From Thiofilum flexile DSM 14609 (GTDB lineage Bacteria > Pseudomonadota > Gammaproteobacteria > Thiotrichales > Thiotrichaceae): a DNA stretch of 64,000 nt. Each line of letters starts with the position of its first letter. Positions within the stretch are counted from its first letter, which is position 1. The stretch spans positions 1 to 64,000 of the forward strand of contig NZ_KB904750.1 in NCBI RefSeq assembly GCF_000380185.1, written 5' to 3'. Shown here in pieces: positions 53,269 to 61,561 of the stretch. A program made the position numbers and the translations under genes. The notes beneath the pieces are model-generated. The model was not told the origin of the DNA, searched no databases, and worked only from the letters and a program-made list of their open reading frames with translations.

Positions 53269-54699
53269 TTATTTTGAATTCTTTTTAATAAATTTCATCA
53301 GGCGCTTTTTCTTATGAATCTGACGTGGCGTTAGAGTATTACGCTTGCCTTCATAAGGATTTTCGCCGGTTTTAAACTCTAGTTTAACCTGAGTTCCTTT
53401 GAGTTTTAGCGTTTTGCGGAAATAGTTAATCAGATAGGTCTCATAGCTAGGCGGTATTTTCTCGGTCTGATTACCGTGAATAATAATTAAAAACGGGTTG
53501 CTGCCCCCCTGATGCGCATAGCGCAATTTAATTCGGCGTCCATTGATAATAGGCGGCTGATGCATACGTAAAGCGGTTTCTAAAATACGGGTTAAACGTG
53601 AGGTAGGCACTTTGAGCATGGCAGAATCATAGGCTTCTAATACCGACTTAAAGAGCAACCCTACTCCAGTACCATGCTTAGCGGAAATAAAATGCTTATC
53701 TGCAAAGTCTAAAAAGGGTAGTTTTAGTTCTAATTGATGCTTAATCAAATCACGCTGTTCGGTATCAATACCATCCCATTTATTAATGGCTAAGACTAAG
53801 GCTCGCCCCGCATCAATGATCATCCCTAATAATGTAGCATCCTGATCGGTAATCGCATCATGCGCATCCACTAGCATAATCACCACGTGGGCCGCTTGAA
53901 TAGCTTCCATCGTTTTGATAATACTAAACTTTTCTACCGTTTCACTTACCCGACTGCGGCGACGCATCCCGGCGGTATCAATGAGTGTATAAGCTTGCTC
54001 ATCACGCTCAAAGGGGATAAAAATACTGTCTCGTGTCGTACCGGGCTGATCAAAGGCAATAACGCGCTCTTCACCTAAAATACGATTGACTAAGGTTGAT
54101 TTACCTACATTAGGTCGTCCAACAAAGGCAATTCTAATCCGCCCCTCGGTATCGACTTCATTACCCTCCTCATCCAATAAGGGTGGTAATTCCTCTGCCA
54201 CTTCAGGCTCAGGAAACGCCTCTAAAATCTCCTCAATCATCGAGGTCACACCACGATTATGGGCTGCTGCAATGGTAAATACATTAGTAAAACCAAAGCC
54301 ATAAAACTCAGAAGCAGCTTGATCTGCATCAATACGGTCGATTTTATTGATAACTAGGAACACAGGCTTATTGCTGACACGCAATAAATCCGCAATCATT
54401 TCATCCGCCCCGGTGCGCCCGTGTTTACCATCCACGATAAACAGTACGGCATCGGCTTCAGCAATCGCTGCTTTACTTTGCTTCGCCATGTGTTCATCAA
54501 TGCCGACTTCTTCGCCACTTAAGCCGCCAGTGTCAATGACATGATATTCTCGCTCATCCAACTCGCCCAAACCATATTTACGGTCACGAGTTAAACCCGG
54601 GAAATCCGCTACTAGCGCATCACGCGAGCGAGTCAGGCGATTAAATAAAGTAGATTTACCCACATTTGGGCGACCGATGAGAGCAAGAACTGGTTTCAT
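53269..54699 (-). CDS. der: GTPase Der (EngA), ribosome assembly
   Basis: A 476-residue protein with two tandem GTPase domains. The first has ALIGRPNVGKSTLFNRLTRS, DFPGLTRDRKYG and VINKIDRID; the second has AFVGRPNVGKSTLVNRILGE, DQPGTTRDSIFIPF and AINKWDGID. The C-terminal KH-like domain (RILETALRMHQPP..., YINYFRKTLKLKGT) is complete, and the basic tail ends KKKRLMKFIKKNSK. Der is an essential 50S assembly factor. Its stop is 16 bases from repeat copy 3. Confidence 0.96.
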   Translation of the reverse strand: MKPVLALIGRPNVGKSTLFNRLTRSRDALVADFPGLTRDRKYGLGELDEREYHVIDTGGLSGEEVGIDEHMAKQSKAAIAEADAVLFIVDGKHGRTGADEMIADLLRVSNKPVFLVINKIDRIDADQAASEFYGFGFTNVFTIAAAHNRGVTSMIEEILEAFPEPEVAEELPPLLDEEGNEVDTEGRIRIAFVGRPNVGKSTLVNRILGEERVIAFDQPGTTRDSIFIPFERDEQAYTLIDTAGMRRRSRVSETVEKFSIIKTMEAIQAAHVVIMLVDAHDAITDQDATLLGMIIDAGRALVLAINKWDGIDTEQRDLIKHQLELKLPFLDFADKHFISAKHGTGVGLLFKSVLEAYDSAMLKVPTSRLTRILETALRMHQPPIINGRRIKLRYAHQGGSNPFLIIIHGNQTEKIPPSYETYLINYFRKTLKLKGTQVKLEFKTGENPYEGKRNTLTPRQIHKKKRLMKFIKKNSK

Positions 54700-54756
54700 G
54701 ACAGAGGTTTATTCAAATAAGTAACATCAAGCGCGAGAGGATACCACAAAGTGGAA

Positions 54757-55377
54757 CTAAAGCGCTGTGCTATCTGAGTTTGGTTCTAGTGGTTCATCAA
54801 ACTCCGCTAAAAACGCCCAGTCTATCGTTAAGTCATTGAAGGTGATCACCCTACTCACCTCATCCATCCCTAACATCAAAGGCTTACCATATTTTCCCTG
54901 TGCATCCAGCACATAAATCATCACCCAACGCTCCTCAGGATGGACAATCCAATATTCTTTAACACCATGTTTTTCGTATAACTCGCGCTTGAGATTCATA
55001 TCTTTAAGCGCTGTTGAGGTCGATAGCACCTCAATAATCCAATCGGGAGCACCACGACAACCACGCCGATCTAGTTTAGTTTTATCACAAACCACCACTA
55101 TATCAGGCTCTACAACCGTATCGGTTTTGTCATCGGATTGATTAGGTTTAGGTAAACGCACGGCAAAGGGCGCAACATAAGCTCTGCAATTTGCATTTTG
55201 CGCTTTGAGATAGTCACGGATTTGTCCACCCACCTCAAAAACCACTGCTTGATGAATACGCAAAGGAGCCGTCATAGCATAGGCAGTACCCTCTATTAAC
55301 TCCCAACGCTCCTCTTCAGGCCAACATTGGTAATCAGCATAGGTGTAAGTTCGTGCTAATTTCTCAGCGGTTGCCAT
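54757..55377 (-). CDS. Uma2-family (DUF820) PD-(D/E)XK nuclease-fold protein
   Basis: About 206 residues. TYADYQCWPEEERWELIEGT is the Uma2 N-terminus. VVEPDIVVVCDKTKLDRRGC and APDWIIEVLSTSTALKDMNL carry the conserved Asp and Glu of the PD-(D/E)XK-like core, and KRELYEKHGVKEYWIVHPEE follows. The function is unknown; the families are abundant in cyanobacteria and mobile in others. ATG 55377 has a GGAGG site seven bases before it and is preferred over one 45 bases upstream. Confidence 0.8.
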   Translation of the reverse strand: MATAEKLARTYTYADYQCWPEEERWELIEGTAYAMTAPLRIHQAVVFEVGGQIRDYLKAQNANCRAYVAPFAVRLPKPNQSDDKTDTVVEPDIVVVCDKTKLDRRGCRGAPDWIIEVLSTSTALKDMNLKRELYEKHGVKEYWIVHPEERWVMIYVLDAQGKYGKPLMLGMDEVSRVITFNDLTIDWAFLAEFDEPLEPNSDSTAL

Positions 55378-55434
55378 AGCTAAACCTCCGTGATTGAGTA
55401 CTTTGACTATAGCATAGGGCAAATAGTAAAAAAC

Positions 55435-55851
55435 TTAGGCCTTTTTCAACCACGGCACATACATCACGGCCTCACCTTGTATCAATACTTTGCCATCCTT
55501 ATCGGTACAGGTGGTTTTTAAGGTTACAATCGGCTTACCTTCACGAATACTGGTAATTTCCACCGTTGCGGTGACATCCGTATTCAAATAGACAGGGGCT
55601 TTAAAGTTCAGATTTTGGGTCATGTAAATGGAACCATGGCCGGGTAGTTCTTCACCTATTAAGCCTGAAAACATACTCCCCACCAACATACCATGCACAA
55701 TACGCTGCTTAAATTGGGTCGTTGCAGCAAATGCCTCATCGAGATGTACCGGATTATGGTCTGTAGATAAATCGGCAAAGATACGAACATCTTGATCGGT
55801 AAACTGACGTGTCACCGATACCTTATCACCTACTTTTAACTCTCTTGGCAT
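55435..55851 (-). CDS. MaoC-family (R)-specific enoyl-CoA hydratase (PhaJ-like)
   Basis: A 138-residue hot-dog-fold enzyme. RIFADLSTDHNPVHLDEAFA contains the catalytic Asp and His (D..HNP.H), and IVHGMLVGSMFSGLIGEELP contains the overhanging segment that fits CoA. It hydrates trans-2-enoyl-CoA to (R)-3-hydroxyacyl-CoA, linking beta-oxidation to polyhydroxyalkanoate synthesis or an alternative route. Its location beside beta-oxidation genes supports this. The repeat copy 4 lies between its start and the ETF-QO gene. Confidence 0.85.
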   Translation of the reverse strand: MPRELKVGDKVSVTRQFTDQDVRIFADLSTDHNPVHLDEAFAATTQFKQRIVHGMLVGSMFSGLIGEELPGHGSIYMTQNLNFKAPVYLNTDVTATVEITSIREGKPIVTLKTTCTDKDGKVLIQGEAVMYVPWLKKA

Positions 55852-55885
55852 AAATTATTCCTTAAGTTTTCTAGGCCGAATAGTT

Positions 55886-55995
55886 GAAAAGCAAAGGGAT
55901 GTTTCTGGAGCAGTCTTGGCGGCAGGGATGCCGCCTTGTAGCGTACATGGATGTATTTACAGCGACTGTGGAAGAAATGTCCCTTTGCTTTTTGC
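55886..55995 (+). repeat. Structured intergenic repeat, copy 4 (short form, plus)
   Basis: Arms AAAAGCAAAGGGATGTTTC (55887-55905) and GAAATGTCCCTTTGCTTTT (55974-55992) pair over 19 bases with two G-U wobbles in plus-strand RNA. The core is nearly that of copy 1, with GGCGGCAGGGATGCCGCC and CTTGTAGCGTACATGG hairpins and GACTGTGGAAG. Both flanking genes are on the minus strand, so the core is opposite to their direction. Confidence 0.85.
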
Positions 55996-56003
55996 CCAGC
56001 GAC

Positions 56004-57677
56004 TTACATATTCGGGTAGTTCGGCCCACCACCGCCCTCTGGTGTGACCCATGTAATATTCTGCGCGGGATCTTTAATATCACAGGTTTTGCAATGTACG
56101 CAATTCTGAGCATTAATTTGTAAACGTACCCCGCTCGCATCCTCTACTACTTCATAAACCCCTGCCGGACAATAACGCTGGGCAGGTTCGGCATATTTAG
56201 GCAAATTCGACTGAATAGGAATAGTTGGATCTTTTAAACGCAGATGACAAGGTTGGTCTTCTTCGTGATTGGTATTCGACAAAAATACTGAAGTCAGCTT
56301 ATCAAAACTCAATTTACCATCCGGTTTAGGGTACGCAATGGGCTTACACTCGCTCGCAGGCTTTAAACGGGTATGATCGGGATGATTATCTCGTAAGGTA
56401 ATAGGTAACTTACCTTTAAACCAATTTTGATCTAGGTAATTAAAAGCGCCACCCAATAAAGCGCCGTATTTATGTAAAGCAGGGCCAAAATTACGCGAAG
56501 ACTCTAATTCATCATACGCCCACGAATGTTTAAAGCGCTCGGCATAGCCAGTTAAATCTTTACCACCCTCATCACCACTTTGTAGGGCAGCAAAAACCTC
56601 TTCAGCCGCTAACATGCCGGTTTTCATAGCGGTGTGAGTGCCTTTGATTTTGGAGAAATTCAAAGTACCCGCCTCACAACCGATTAATAAGCCTCCCGGA
56701 AAAGTCATTTTAGGCAGAGCATTAAAGCCGCCCTTGGTAATCGCACGCGCCCCATAAGCCACCCGCTTACCACCTGTTAGCGTGTCTGCTATGACAGGGT
56801 GGTGCTTAATACGCTGAAACTCATCATAAGGGCTTAAGTAAGGATTAGAATAATTAAGATCCACAATCAAGCCGACTACGACCTGATTATTCTCAGTGTG
56901 ATAGAGGAAAAAGCCGCCCCCTGTGCCACCGGGCAATGCCCAATTTTCTAAAGGCCAACCGGAGCCATGCACCACTTTGCCCGCCTGATGCTTAGCAGGG
57001 TCAACATCCCATAACTCTTTAATACCTAAGCCATAGTGCTGAGCATCGGCGTTTTCATCGAGCTTAAATTGTTGATATAGACGCTTACCTAAATGGCCAC
57101 GACTCCCCTCGGCAAAGAGGGTATATTTAGCCACCAGCTCCATACCCGGTGTGAAGCTATCTTTAGGCTCACCATCCGCCCCTATGCCCATATCGCCGGT
57201 TTGAATACCCCGTACACTACCATCCTCATGATACAAAATTTCACTCGCGGCAAAGCCGGGGAACACATCCACGCCTAAACTTTCAGCCTGTTCGGCTAAC
57301 CAGCGACATACATTCGCAAGGCTAACAATATAGTTACCCTGATTGTGCATAGTAGCTGGAATAAACGCATGCGGTAATTTAGTAGCGGCGGTTTCATTAC
57401 GCAGTAGATAAAGCTCATCCTCGGTCACAGGGACATTGAGTGGCGCACCCATTGCTTTCCAATCAGGGAATAGCTCATCCAGGGCGCGACTTTCAATCAC
57501 TGCACCCGACAAAATATGAGCACCTACCTCCGAACCCTTCTCGACTAAGCACACACTTAGTTCTTGATTCGCTTCATTGGCTAATTGTTTCAGGCGGCAA
57601 GCAGCGGCAAGTCCCGCAGGCCCTCCTCCAACAATCACCACATCAAACTCCATTGTGTCGCGTTCAATTATGCTCAT
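56004..57677 (-). CDS. Electron-transfer flavoprotein:ubiquinone oxidoreductase
   Basis: About 557 residues. FDVVIVGGGPAGLAAACRLK binds FAD, and VCLVEKGSEVGAHILSGAVI, IGCEAGTLNFSKIKGTHTAM and the GKLPITLRDNHPDH segment are ETF-QO motifs. The C-terminal iron-sulfur domain has CPAGVYEVVEDAS and NAQNCVHCKTCDIKDP, giving the four cluster Cys. It passes electrons from acyl-CoA dehydrogenases via ETF to ubiquinone at the membrane. ATG 57677 with AGAGAG before it is preferred over ATG 57707. Confidence 0.93.
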   Translation of the reverse strand: MSIIERDTMEFDVVIVGGGPAGLAAACRLKQLANEANQELSVCLVEKGSEVGAHILSGAVIESRALDELFPDWKAMGAPLNVPVTEDELYLLRNETAATKLPHAFIPATMHNQGNYIVSLANVCRWLAEQAESLGVDVFPGFAASEILYHEDGSVRGIQTGDMGIGADGEPKDSFTPGMELVAKYTLFAEGSRGHLGKRLYQQFKLDENADAQHYGLGIKELWDVDPAKHQAGKVVHGSGWPLENWALPGGTGGGFFLYHTENNQVVVGLIVDLNYSNPYLSPYDEFQRIKHHPVIADTLTGGKRVAYGARAITKGGFNALPKMTFPGGLLIGCEAGTLNFSKIKGTHTAMKTGMLAAEEVFAALQSGDEGGKDLTGYAERFKHSWAYDELESSRNFGPALHKYGALLGGAFNYLDQNWFKGKLPITLRDNHPDHTRLKPASECKPIAYPKPDGKLSFDKLTSVFLSNTNHEEDQPCHLRLKDPTIPIQSNLPKYAEPAQRYCPAGVYEVVEDASGVRLQINAQNCVHCKTCDIKDPAQNITWVTPEGGGGPNYPNM

Positions 57678-57775
57678 ACTGACTCTCTCTGGGTTCTGGC
57701 TCAGCATTTATGCTTAAGTAGATAACAAGCGGCAAGCACTTATTGGTAAAAATAAATACTTGCCTTTTGCCTAGT

Positions 57776-59446
57776 TCATGATAAATGACGCAGCTCTTTG
57801 CGTAAGATCTTACCTACATTGCTTTTTGGTAAACTATCGACAAACACGATTTGTTTCGGGCGTTTATAACTGGTCAATAATTCACGGCAGTGCTGCTGCA
57901 CTTCCTCTACCGTGAGGCTAGGGTCTTTTTTGACAATAAAGGCTTTGACTATTTCACCGGAATGCTCATCCTTCACCCCAATCACACCCGATTCTAAAAT
58001 CTTGGGATGCGCAGCCAATACATCCTCGATCTCATTGGGATAGACATTAAAGCCCGATACCAGCACCATATCTTTGAGGCGGTCGACTAATTTCACAAAG
58101 CCATCCTCATTAATAATCGCCACATCGCCCGTCTTAAGCCAGCCGTCGGCGGTTAATACCTTAGCGGTTTCGGTTGGGCGCTGCCAATACTCACGCATGA
58201 CTTGCGGACCCCGTATCCATAACTCACCCGCTTCACCGATGTCTAGCTCCTTGCCCTCTAAATCACGCACGGAAATGTCGGTCGAGGATAAAGGCAAGCC
58301 AATCATGCCATTATACTCGGTCAACGTGACTGGATTAATACACACTGCGGGCGAGGTTTCAGTTAAGCCATAGGCCTCTAATAACACCACCCCGGTTAAT
58401 GCCTTCCAACGTTTAGCTACCGCTTCTTGTACCGCCATTCCCCCGCCTAACGCTATTTTAAGCTTAGAGAAATCTACCTGCTCAATCCCTTTGGAGTTAA
58501 GCAATAGATTAAATAAGGTGTTTACTCCGGTAATAAACGTAAAGGGCTGACGTTTTAAATCTTTGAGAAAAGTAGGCACATCACGCGGATTCGTGACTAA
58601 AATATTATGCGCCCCCAGTTCTACGGCAAATAAAGCATTAGCGGTTAAGGCAAACACATGATACAGCGGTAGGGCGGTAATGAAAGTTTCTTTGCCCTCT
58701 TCCAGATAATGCCCCACCCAGCTTGAGGCCTGTAGTAAATTGGCAATCATATTACGATGGGTTAATACCGCTCCCTTAGCTACCCCAGTCGTTCCCCCCG
58801 TATATTGCAAAAAGGCAATATCCTCTTGTGTCACTGGTGGATCTTGATAAGTCGCTAACTGCTGCTTACCTAGCTTTAATGCCTGCTTTAGCTTGATGGC
58901 CTGTGGTAAAGAAAACGGTGGAACCATTTTCTTAATATAACGCACCACAAAATTAACGAGTAAGGATTTAAAGCCCCCCATTAAATCACCGACCTCAGTC
59001 GTGATAATGGTTTTCACCTCGGTACGTGCGACTACTTTTTCTAGTACATGGGCAAAGTTCGCTATAATAATGATGGCTTTAGCGCCCGAATCTTTAAGCT
59101 GATGCTCTAACTCATTAGCGGTATAAAGAGGATTAGTATTCACCACCACTAAGCCTGCGCGTAGTGCACCAAATAAAGCAATCGGGTATTGCAATAAATT
59201 CGGCATCATAATCGCAATACGATCACCCGGCTTTAACTGCACCTCATGCGTTAAATAAGCCGCAAATTGACGGGTGAGCTCATCCGCCTGAGCATAGGTT
59301 AAAGTACTCCCCATATTGCTAAAAGCGGGTAAGGTACTAAATTGTTGCACACTGCGCTGAAACAGATCGACAATAGAACGATACTGATTCGGGTCAATGT
59401 CGGTGGGTACACCTTCTGGATAATGTTTAAGCCACACTTTTTCCAT
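57776..59446 (-). CDS. fadD: Long-chain acyl-CoA synthetase (FadD-like)
   Basis: A 556-residue adenylate-forming enzyme. The P-loop-like motif FLQYTGGTTGVAKGAVLTHR is at ~210-230, EAYGLTETSPAVCINPV is A4/A5, and GWLKTGDVAIINEDGFVKLV and DRLKDMVLVSGFNVYPNEIE are A7/A8. SLPKSNVGKILRKELR contains the C-terminal Lys. It activates fatty acids with CoA at the membrane. It has a strong AGGAGG site 13 bases before the ATG. The tnpB element has inserted just upstream, between it and the rest of the beta-oxidation cluster. Confidence 0.9.
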   Translation of the reverse strand: MEKVWLKHYPEGVPTDIDPNQYRSIVDLFQRSVQQFSTLPAFSNMGSTLTYAQADELTRQFAAYLTHEVQLKPGDRIAIMMPNLLQYPIALFGALRAGLVVVNTNPLYTANELEHQLKDSGAKAIIIIANFAHVLEKVVARTEVKTIITTEVGDLMGGFKSLLVNFVVRYIKKMVPPFSLPQAIKLKQALKLGKQQLATYQDPPVTQEDIAFLQYTGGTTGVAKGAVLTHRNMIANLLQASSWVGHYLEEGKETFITALPLYHVFALTANALFAVELGAHNILVTNPRDVPTFLKDLKRQPFTFITGVNTLFNLLLNSKGIEQVDFSKLKIALGGGMAVQEAVAKRWKALTGVVLLEAYGLTETSPAVCINPVTLTEYNGMIGLPLSSTDISVRDLEGKELDIGEAGELWIRGPQVMREYWQRPTETAKVLTADGWLKTGDVAIINEDGFVKLVDRLKDMVLVSGFNVYPNEIEDVLAAHPKILESGVIGVKDEHSGEIVKAFIVKKDPSLTVEEVQQHCRELLTSYKRPKQIVFVDSLPKSNVGKILRKELRHLS

Positions 59447-59494
59447 GATACGTCCTCCTCTTAGCGTTGTAATAATTAGTTATATTGACATCCT

Positions 59495-59514
59495 CCCCGA
59501 CCTAAAGGACGGGG
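59495..59514 (-). ncRNA. Right-end hairpin and probable omega-RNA 3' region
   Basis: CCCCG and CGGGG pair around a 10-base loop that includes the tnpB stop codon. In TnpB elements the guide (omega/reRNA) scaffold is formed from the 3' end of tnpB and the right end, with the guide just outside the border. The adjoining flank 59465-59485 would then be the guide. This follows family knowledge; the transcript is not visible. Confidence 0.45.
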
Positions 59515-60599
59515 ACTCCTACAGCTAGACGCTCATGTCCGAGCGCGAGAATGTTCTTAGCCGCATTGACATCTCTATCATGCACAGCTCCACACTCGGA
59601 GCAAGACCATTCTCTTATTCCAAGACCTACTCTACCTTTCGGACTATTAGGGCTTATACAGCCGCAACACGAGCAGGTTTGGGTGGTGTACGATTCATTG
59701 ACTTCTAGAAACACCCCTGACCGCGCACTCGCTTTGTATTTCAGTTGTGTCTTGAGCATAAACCAGCCCGCATCTAAAACGCTCTTTGCCATTTTCGTTT
59801 TAGTTAGACCGGAACTGCTCACATTGCCAATGATGATTAAGCCGTTTGCTTTCACGACTTTATTGGAAAATTGATGGATAGCCTCTAAGCGCCTATTTTT
59901 GATCTGAGCGTGAAGCGCTTTTACCCGTTTCTTTTGCTTAGCTCTCTGAGCTTTACCTAGTGTTGGTTCTAGTTCACGATAGAAATCACCACTCTCTAAT
60001 TTATCCCCATTGCTACAGGTCGCAGTGTCTTTCAATCCTAGGTCAATACCTACTTCACCCGTAGCAGTCGATTCAATGTTGGGTACTTCCACGACAATAT
60101 TGAAGTACCAACGGCCTCGTGCCTCTTGGGAAAAGCTACCTGAGCGAAACTCGTATTGCGCGAGGTTGTAGCTATCCCAAACACCAAAGAAATGCCCAGC
60201 ATATCTGACTTGTCCATTCTTCCAAACCACAGCACCTTTTTTAAACGGTACCCAGCCTAAGGAACGTTTAGAACCACTGGATACCCGCCAACGCAGTTTG
60301 CTTTTCTTGAATTGCTTACGGGCTTTTTCATGAACGGCTATCGTTTCTTGAACCGTGCTAGAGTGAATCATAAAGCCTCGTTCGGCTTTCATACCTTTGA
60401 GGTCTTTTTGTAGATCGTAGGCGCTGAGATAGAGTGAGTGAAAACCAAACTCCGGAATGAAAAAATGTGAATAATAGGCGGTTTCTTCATTCGCTACATT
60501 CCAGACCTGATTCACCTCATAGGCCATACGCTCAAGAATAGCTTTATGTTTATCCTTGATGCGAACTTTGAGAGTTTTGAGGTGAGTGGATGATTTCAT
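59502..60599 (-). CDS. tnpB: TnpB RNA-guided nuclease (IS605 OrfB) with altered RuvC-II
   Basis: A 365-residue protein. The N-terminal wedge/REC-like region (KTLKVRIKDKHKAILERMAY) precedes a RuvC domain with GIDLGLKDTA (Asp186), IIIGNVSSSGL where canonical TnpB has IVIEDL (so Gly258 replaces the Glu), and HDRDVNAAKNIL (Asp343). The zinc ribbon is C309-x2-C312 and C333-x2-C336. The IGNVSSS form is a recognised subgroup, and a nearby Glu (Glu299 or Glu302 in FLEVNESYTTQTC) may supply the missing acidic residue. It could be an active nuclease by an alternative site or a nuclease-weak DNA binder. Confidence 0.85.
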   Translation of the reverse strand: MKSSTHLKTLKVRIKDKHKAILERMAYEVNQVWNVANEETAYYSHFFIPEFGFHSLYLSAYDLQKDLKGMKAERGFMIHSSTVQETIAVHEKARKQFKKSKLRWRVSSGSKRSLGWVPFKKGAVVWKNGQVRYAGHFFGVWDSYNLAQYEFRSGSFSQEARGRWYFNIVVEVPNIESTATGEVGIDLGLKDTATCSNGDKLESGDFYRELEPTLGKAQRAKQKKRVKALHAQIKNRRLEAIHQFSNKVVKANGLIIIGNVSSSGLTKTKMAKSVLDAGWFMLKTQLKYKASARSGVFLEVNESYTTQTCSCCGCISPNSPKGRVGLGIREWSCSECGAVHDRDVNAAKNILALGHERLAVGVPVL

Positions 60600-60739
60600 G
60601 ATGTTGATTATACTACAAAAGGTGCTAACTGCTATTACTGGTAGTACTACCTTTCATCGGCTGTCGCCGATCGCCTTATATCCCCTAGCTGAAGCAAGAG
60701 GCTTTACGGCTGGTTCGGTAATTATCAGTATACGGGTTA

Positions 60740-61561
60740 TCAGGAATTAAGGAATAAATCCCCCAACAACCGATGTCCGGGTGCTACCGCATAGTGATCT
60801 AGATTGGTAATCCCTTCCGCAGAGAGGACTTCGTCATCGATATAAAAATGTCCGGTTGTGGTTTTAGCATCACGTTTGAAAATAGCACAGGCGGCATCAG
60901 CTAAAATCTCCGGCTTGCGACAGCCTTCTGGTTTAACCATACCACCTAACATCTGAATCGCAGCGGTATAAATCACGGTACGCGGCCATAAAGCATTTAC
61001 CGCCACCCTACCCCTAAACTCCTCAGAGAAACCCAACACACACATACTCATACCATATTTAGCCATAGTATAAGCCGTATGGTTTTTAAACCATTTAGGA
61101 TCCATATCTAGCGGGGGAGATAGCATTAAAATATGCGGATTTTCGGCTTTGAGTAGCTCTGGCAAACACGCTTGAGAGGTCGCAAACGTACCGCGTGCAT
61201 TGACTTGATTCATTAAGTCATAACGCTTCATGGGCGTTTCAAGCGTGCCGGTTAGATTAATCGCACTGGCATTATTCACCAGAATATCTAAGCCACCAAA
61301 AGTCGCCACGGTTTGGGCAACAGCGGCGGCGATTTCATCTTCATTGCGAATATCAACCTTCAGGGGTAGCGCTTTACCCCCTGCTTTTTCAATCGCCTCG
61401 GCTGCGCTATAAATCGTGCCGGGGAGCTTAGGATGTTCTTCGGTCGTTTTAGCCGCAATCGCTATATTCGCCCCTTCTGAAGCGGCTTTAAGTGCAATCG
61501 CTAAGCCAATGCCACGACTGCCGCCGGTAATGAATAGGGTTTTTCCTTGTAAGGTACTCAT
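60740..61561 (-). CDS. Short-chain dehydrogenase/reductase (HSDL2-like)
   Basis: A 273-residue SDR. LFITGGSRGIGLAIALKAAS is the cofactor loop, IAIAAKTTEEHPKLPGTIYS is the HSDL2-type segment, ILVNNASAINL is the NNA motif and TAYTMAKYGMSMCVLGFSEE holds the YxxxK pair. It is likely to be an acyl-CoA or hydroxyacyl substrate enzyme given its neighbours. It overlaps the enoyl-CoA hydratase gene by 4 bp. The exact substrate is unknown. Confidence 0.82.
   Translation of the reverse strand: MSTLQGKTLFITGGSRGIGLAIALKAASEGANIAIAAKTTEEHPKLPGTIYSAAEAIEKAGGKALPLKVDIRNEDEIAAAVAQTVATFGGLDILVNNASAINLTGTLETPMKRYDLMNQVNARGTFATSQACLPELLKAENPHILMLSPPLDMDPKWFKNHTAYTMAKYGMSMCVLGFSEEFRGRVAVNALWPRTVIYTAAIQMLGGMVKPEGCRKPEILADAACAIFKRDAKTTTGHFYIDDEVLSAEGITNLDHYAVAPGHRLLGDLFLNS

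Larger units (their letters stand above)
59485..60715 (-). mobile_element. IS200/IS605-type element carrying only tnpB
   Basis: The right end is marked by TTGACATCCTCCCCG with the CCCCG/CGGGG hairpin (59495-59514), typical of this family. The left side shows an ATCGGC/GCCGAT hairpin (60656-60671) and TTATATCCCC...CTTTACGGC, a typical left-end context. No tnpA gene is present, so the element is non-autonomous for transposition. Borders are approximate. Confidence 0.75.

Noticed and set aside
59485-60715. A CRISPR array or Cas12 system around tnpB
   Set aside because: No direct repeats with spacers are present; the hairpins fit the ends of an IS605-type element.
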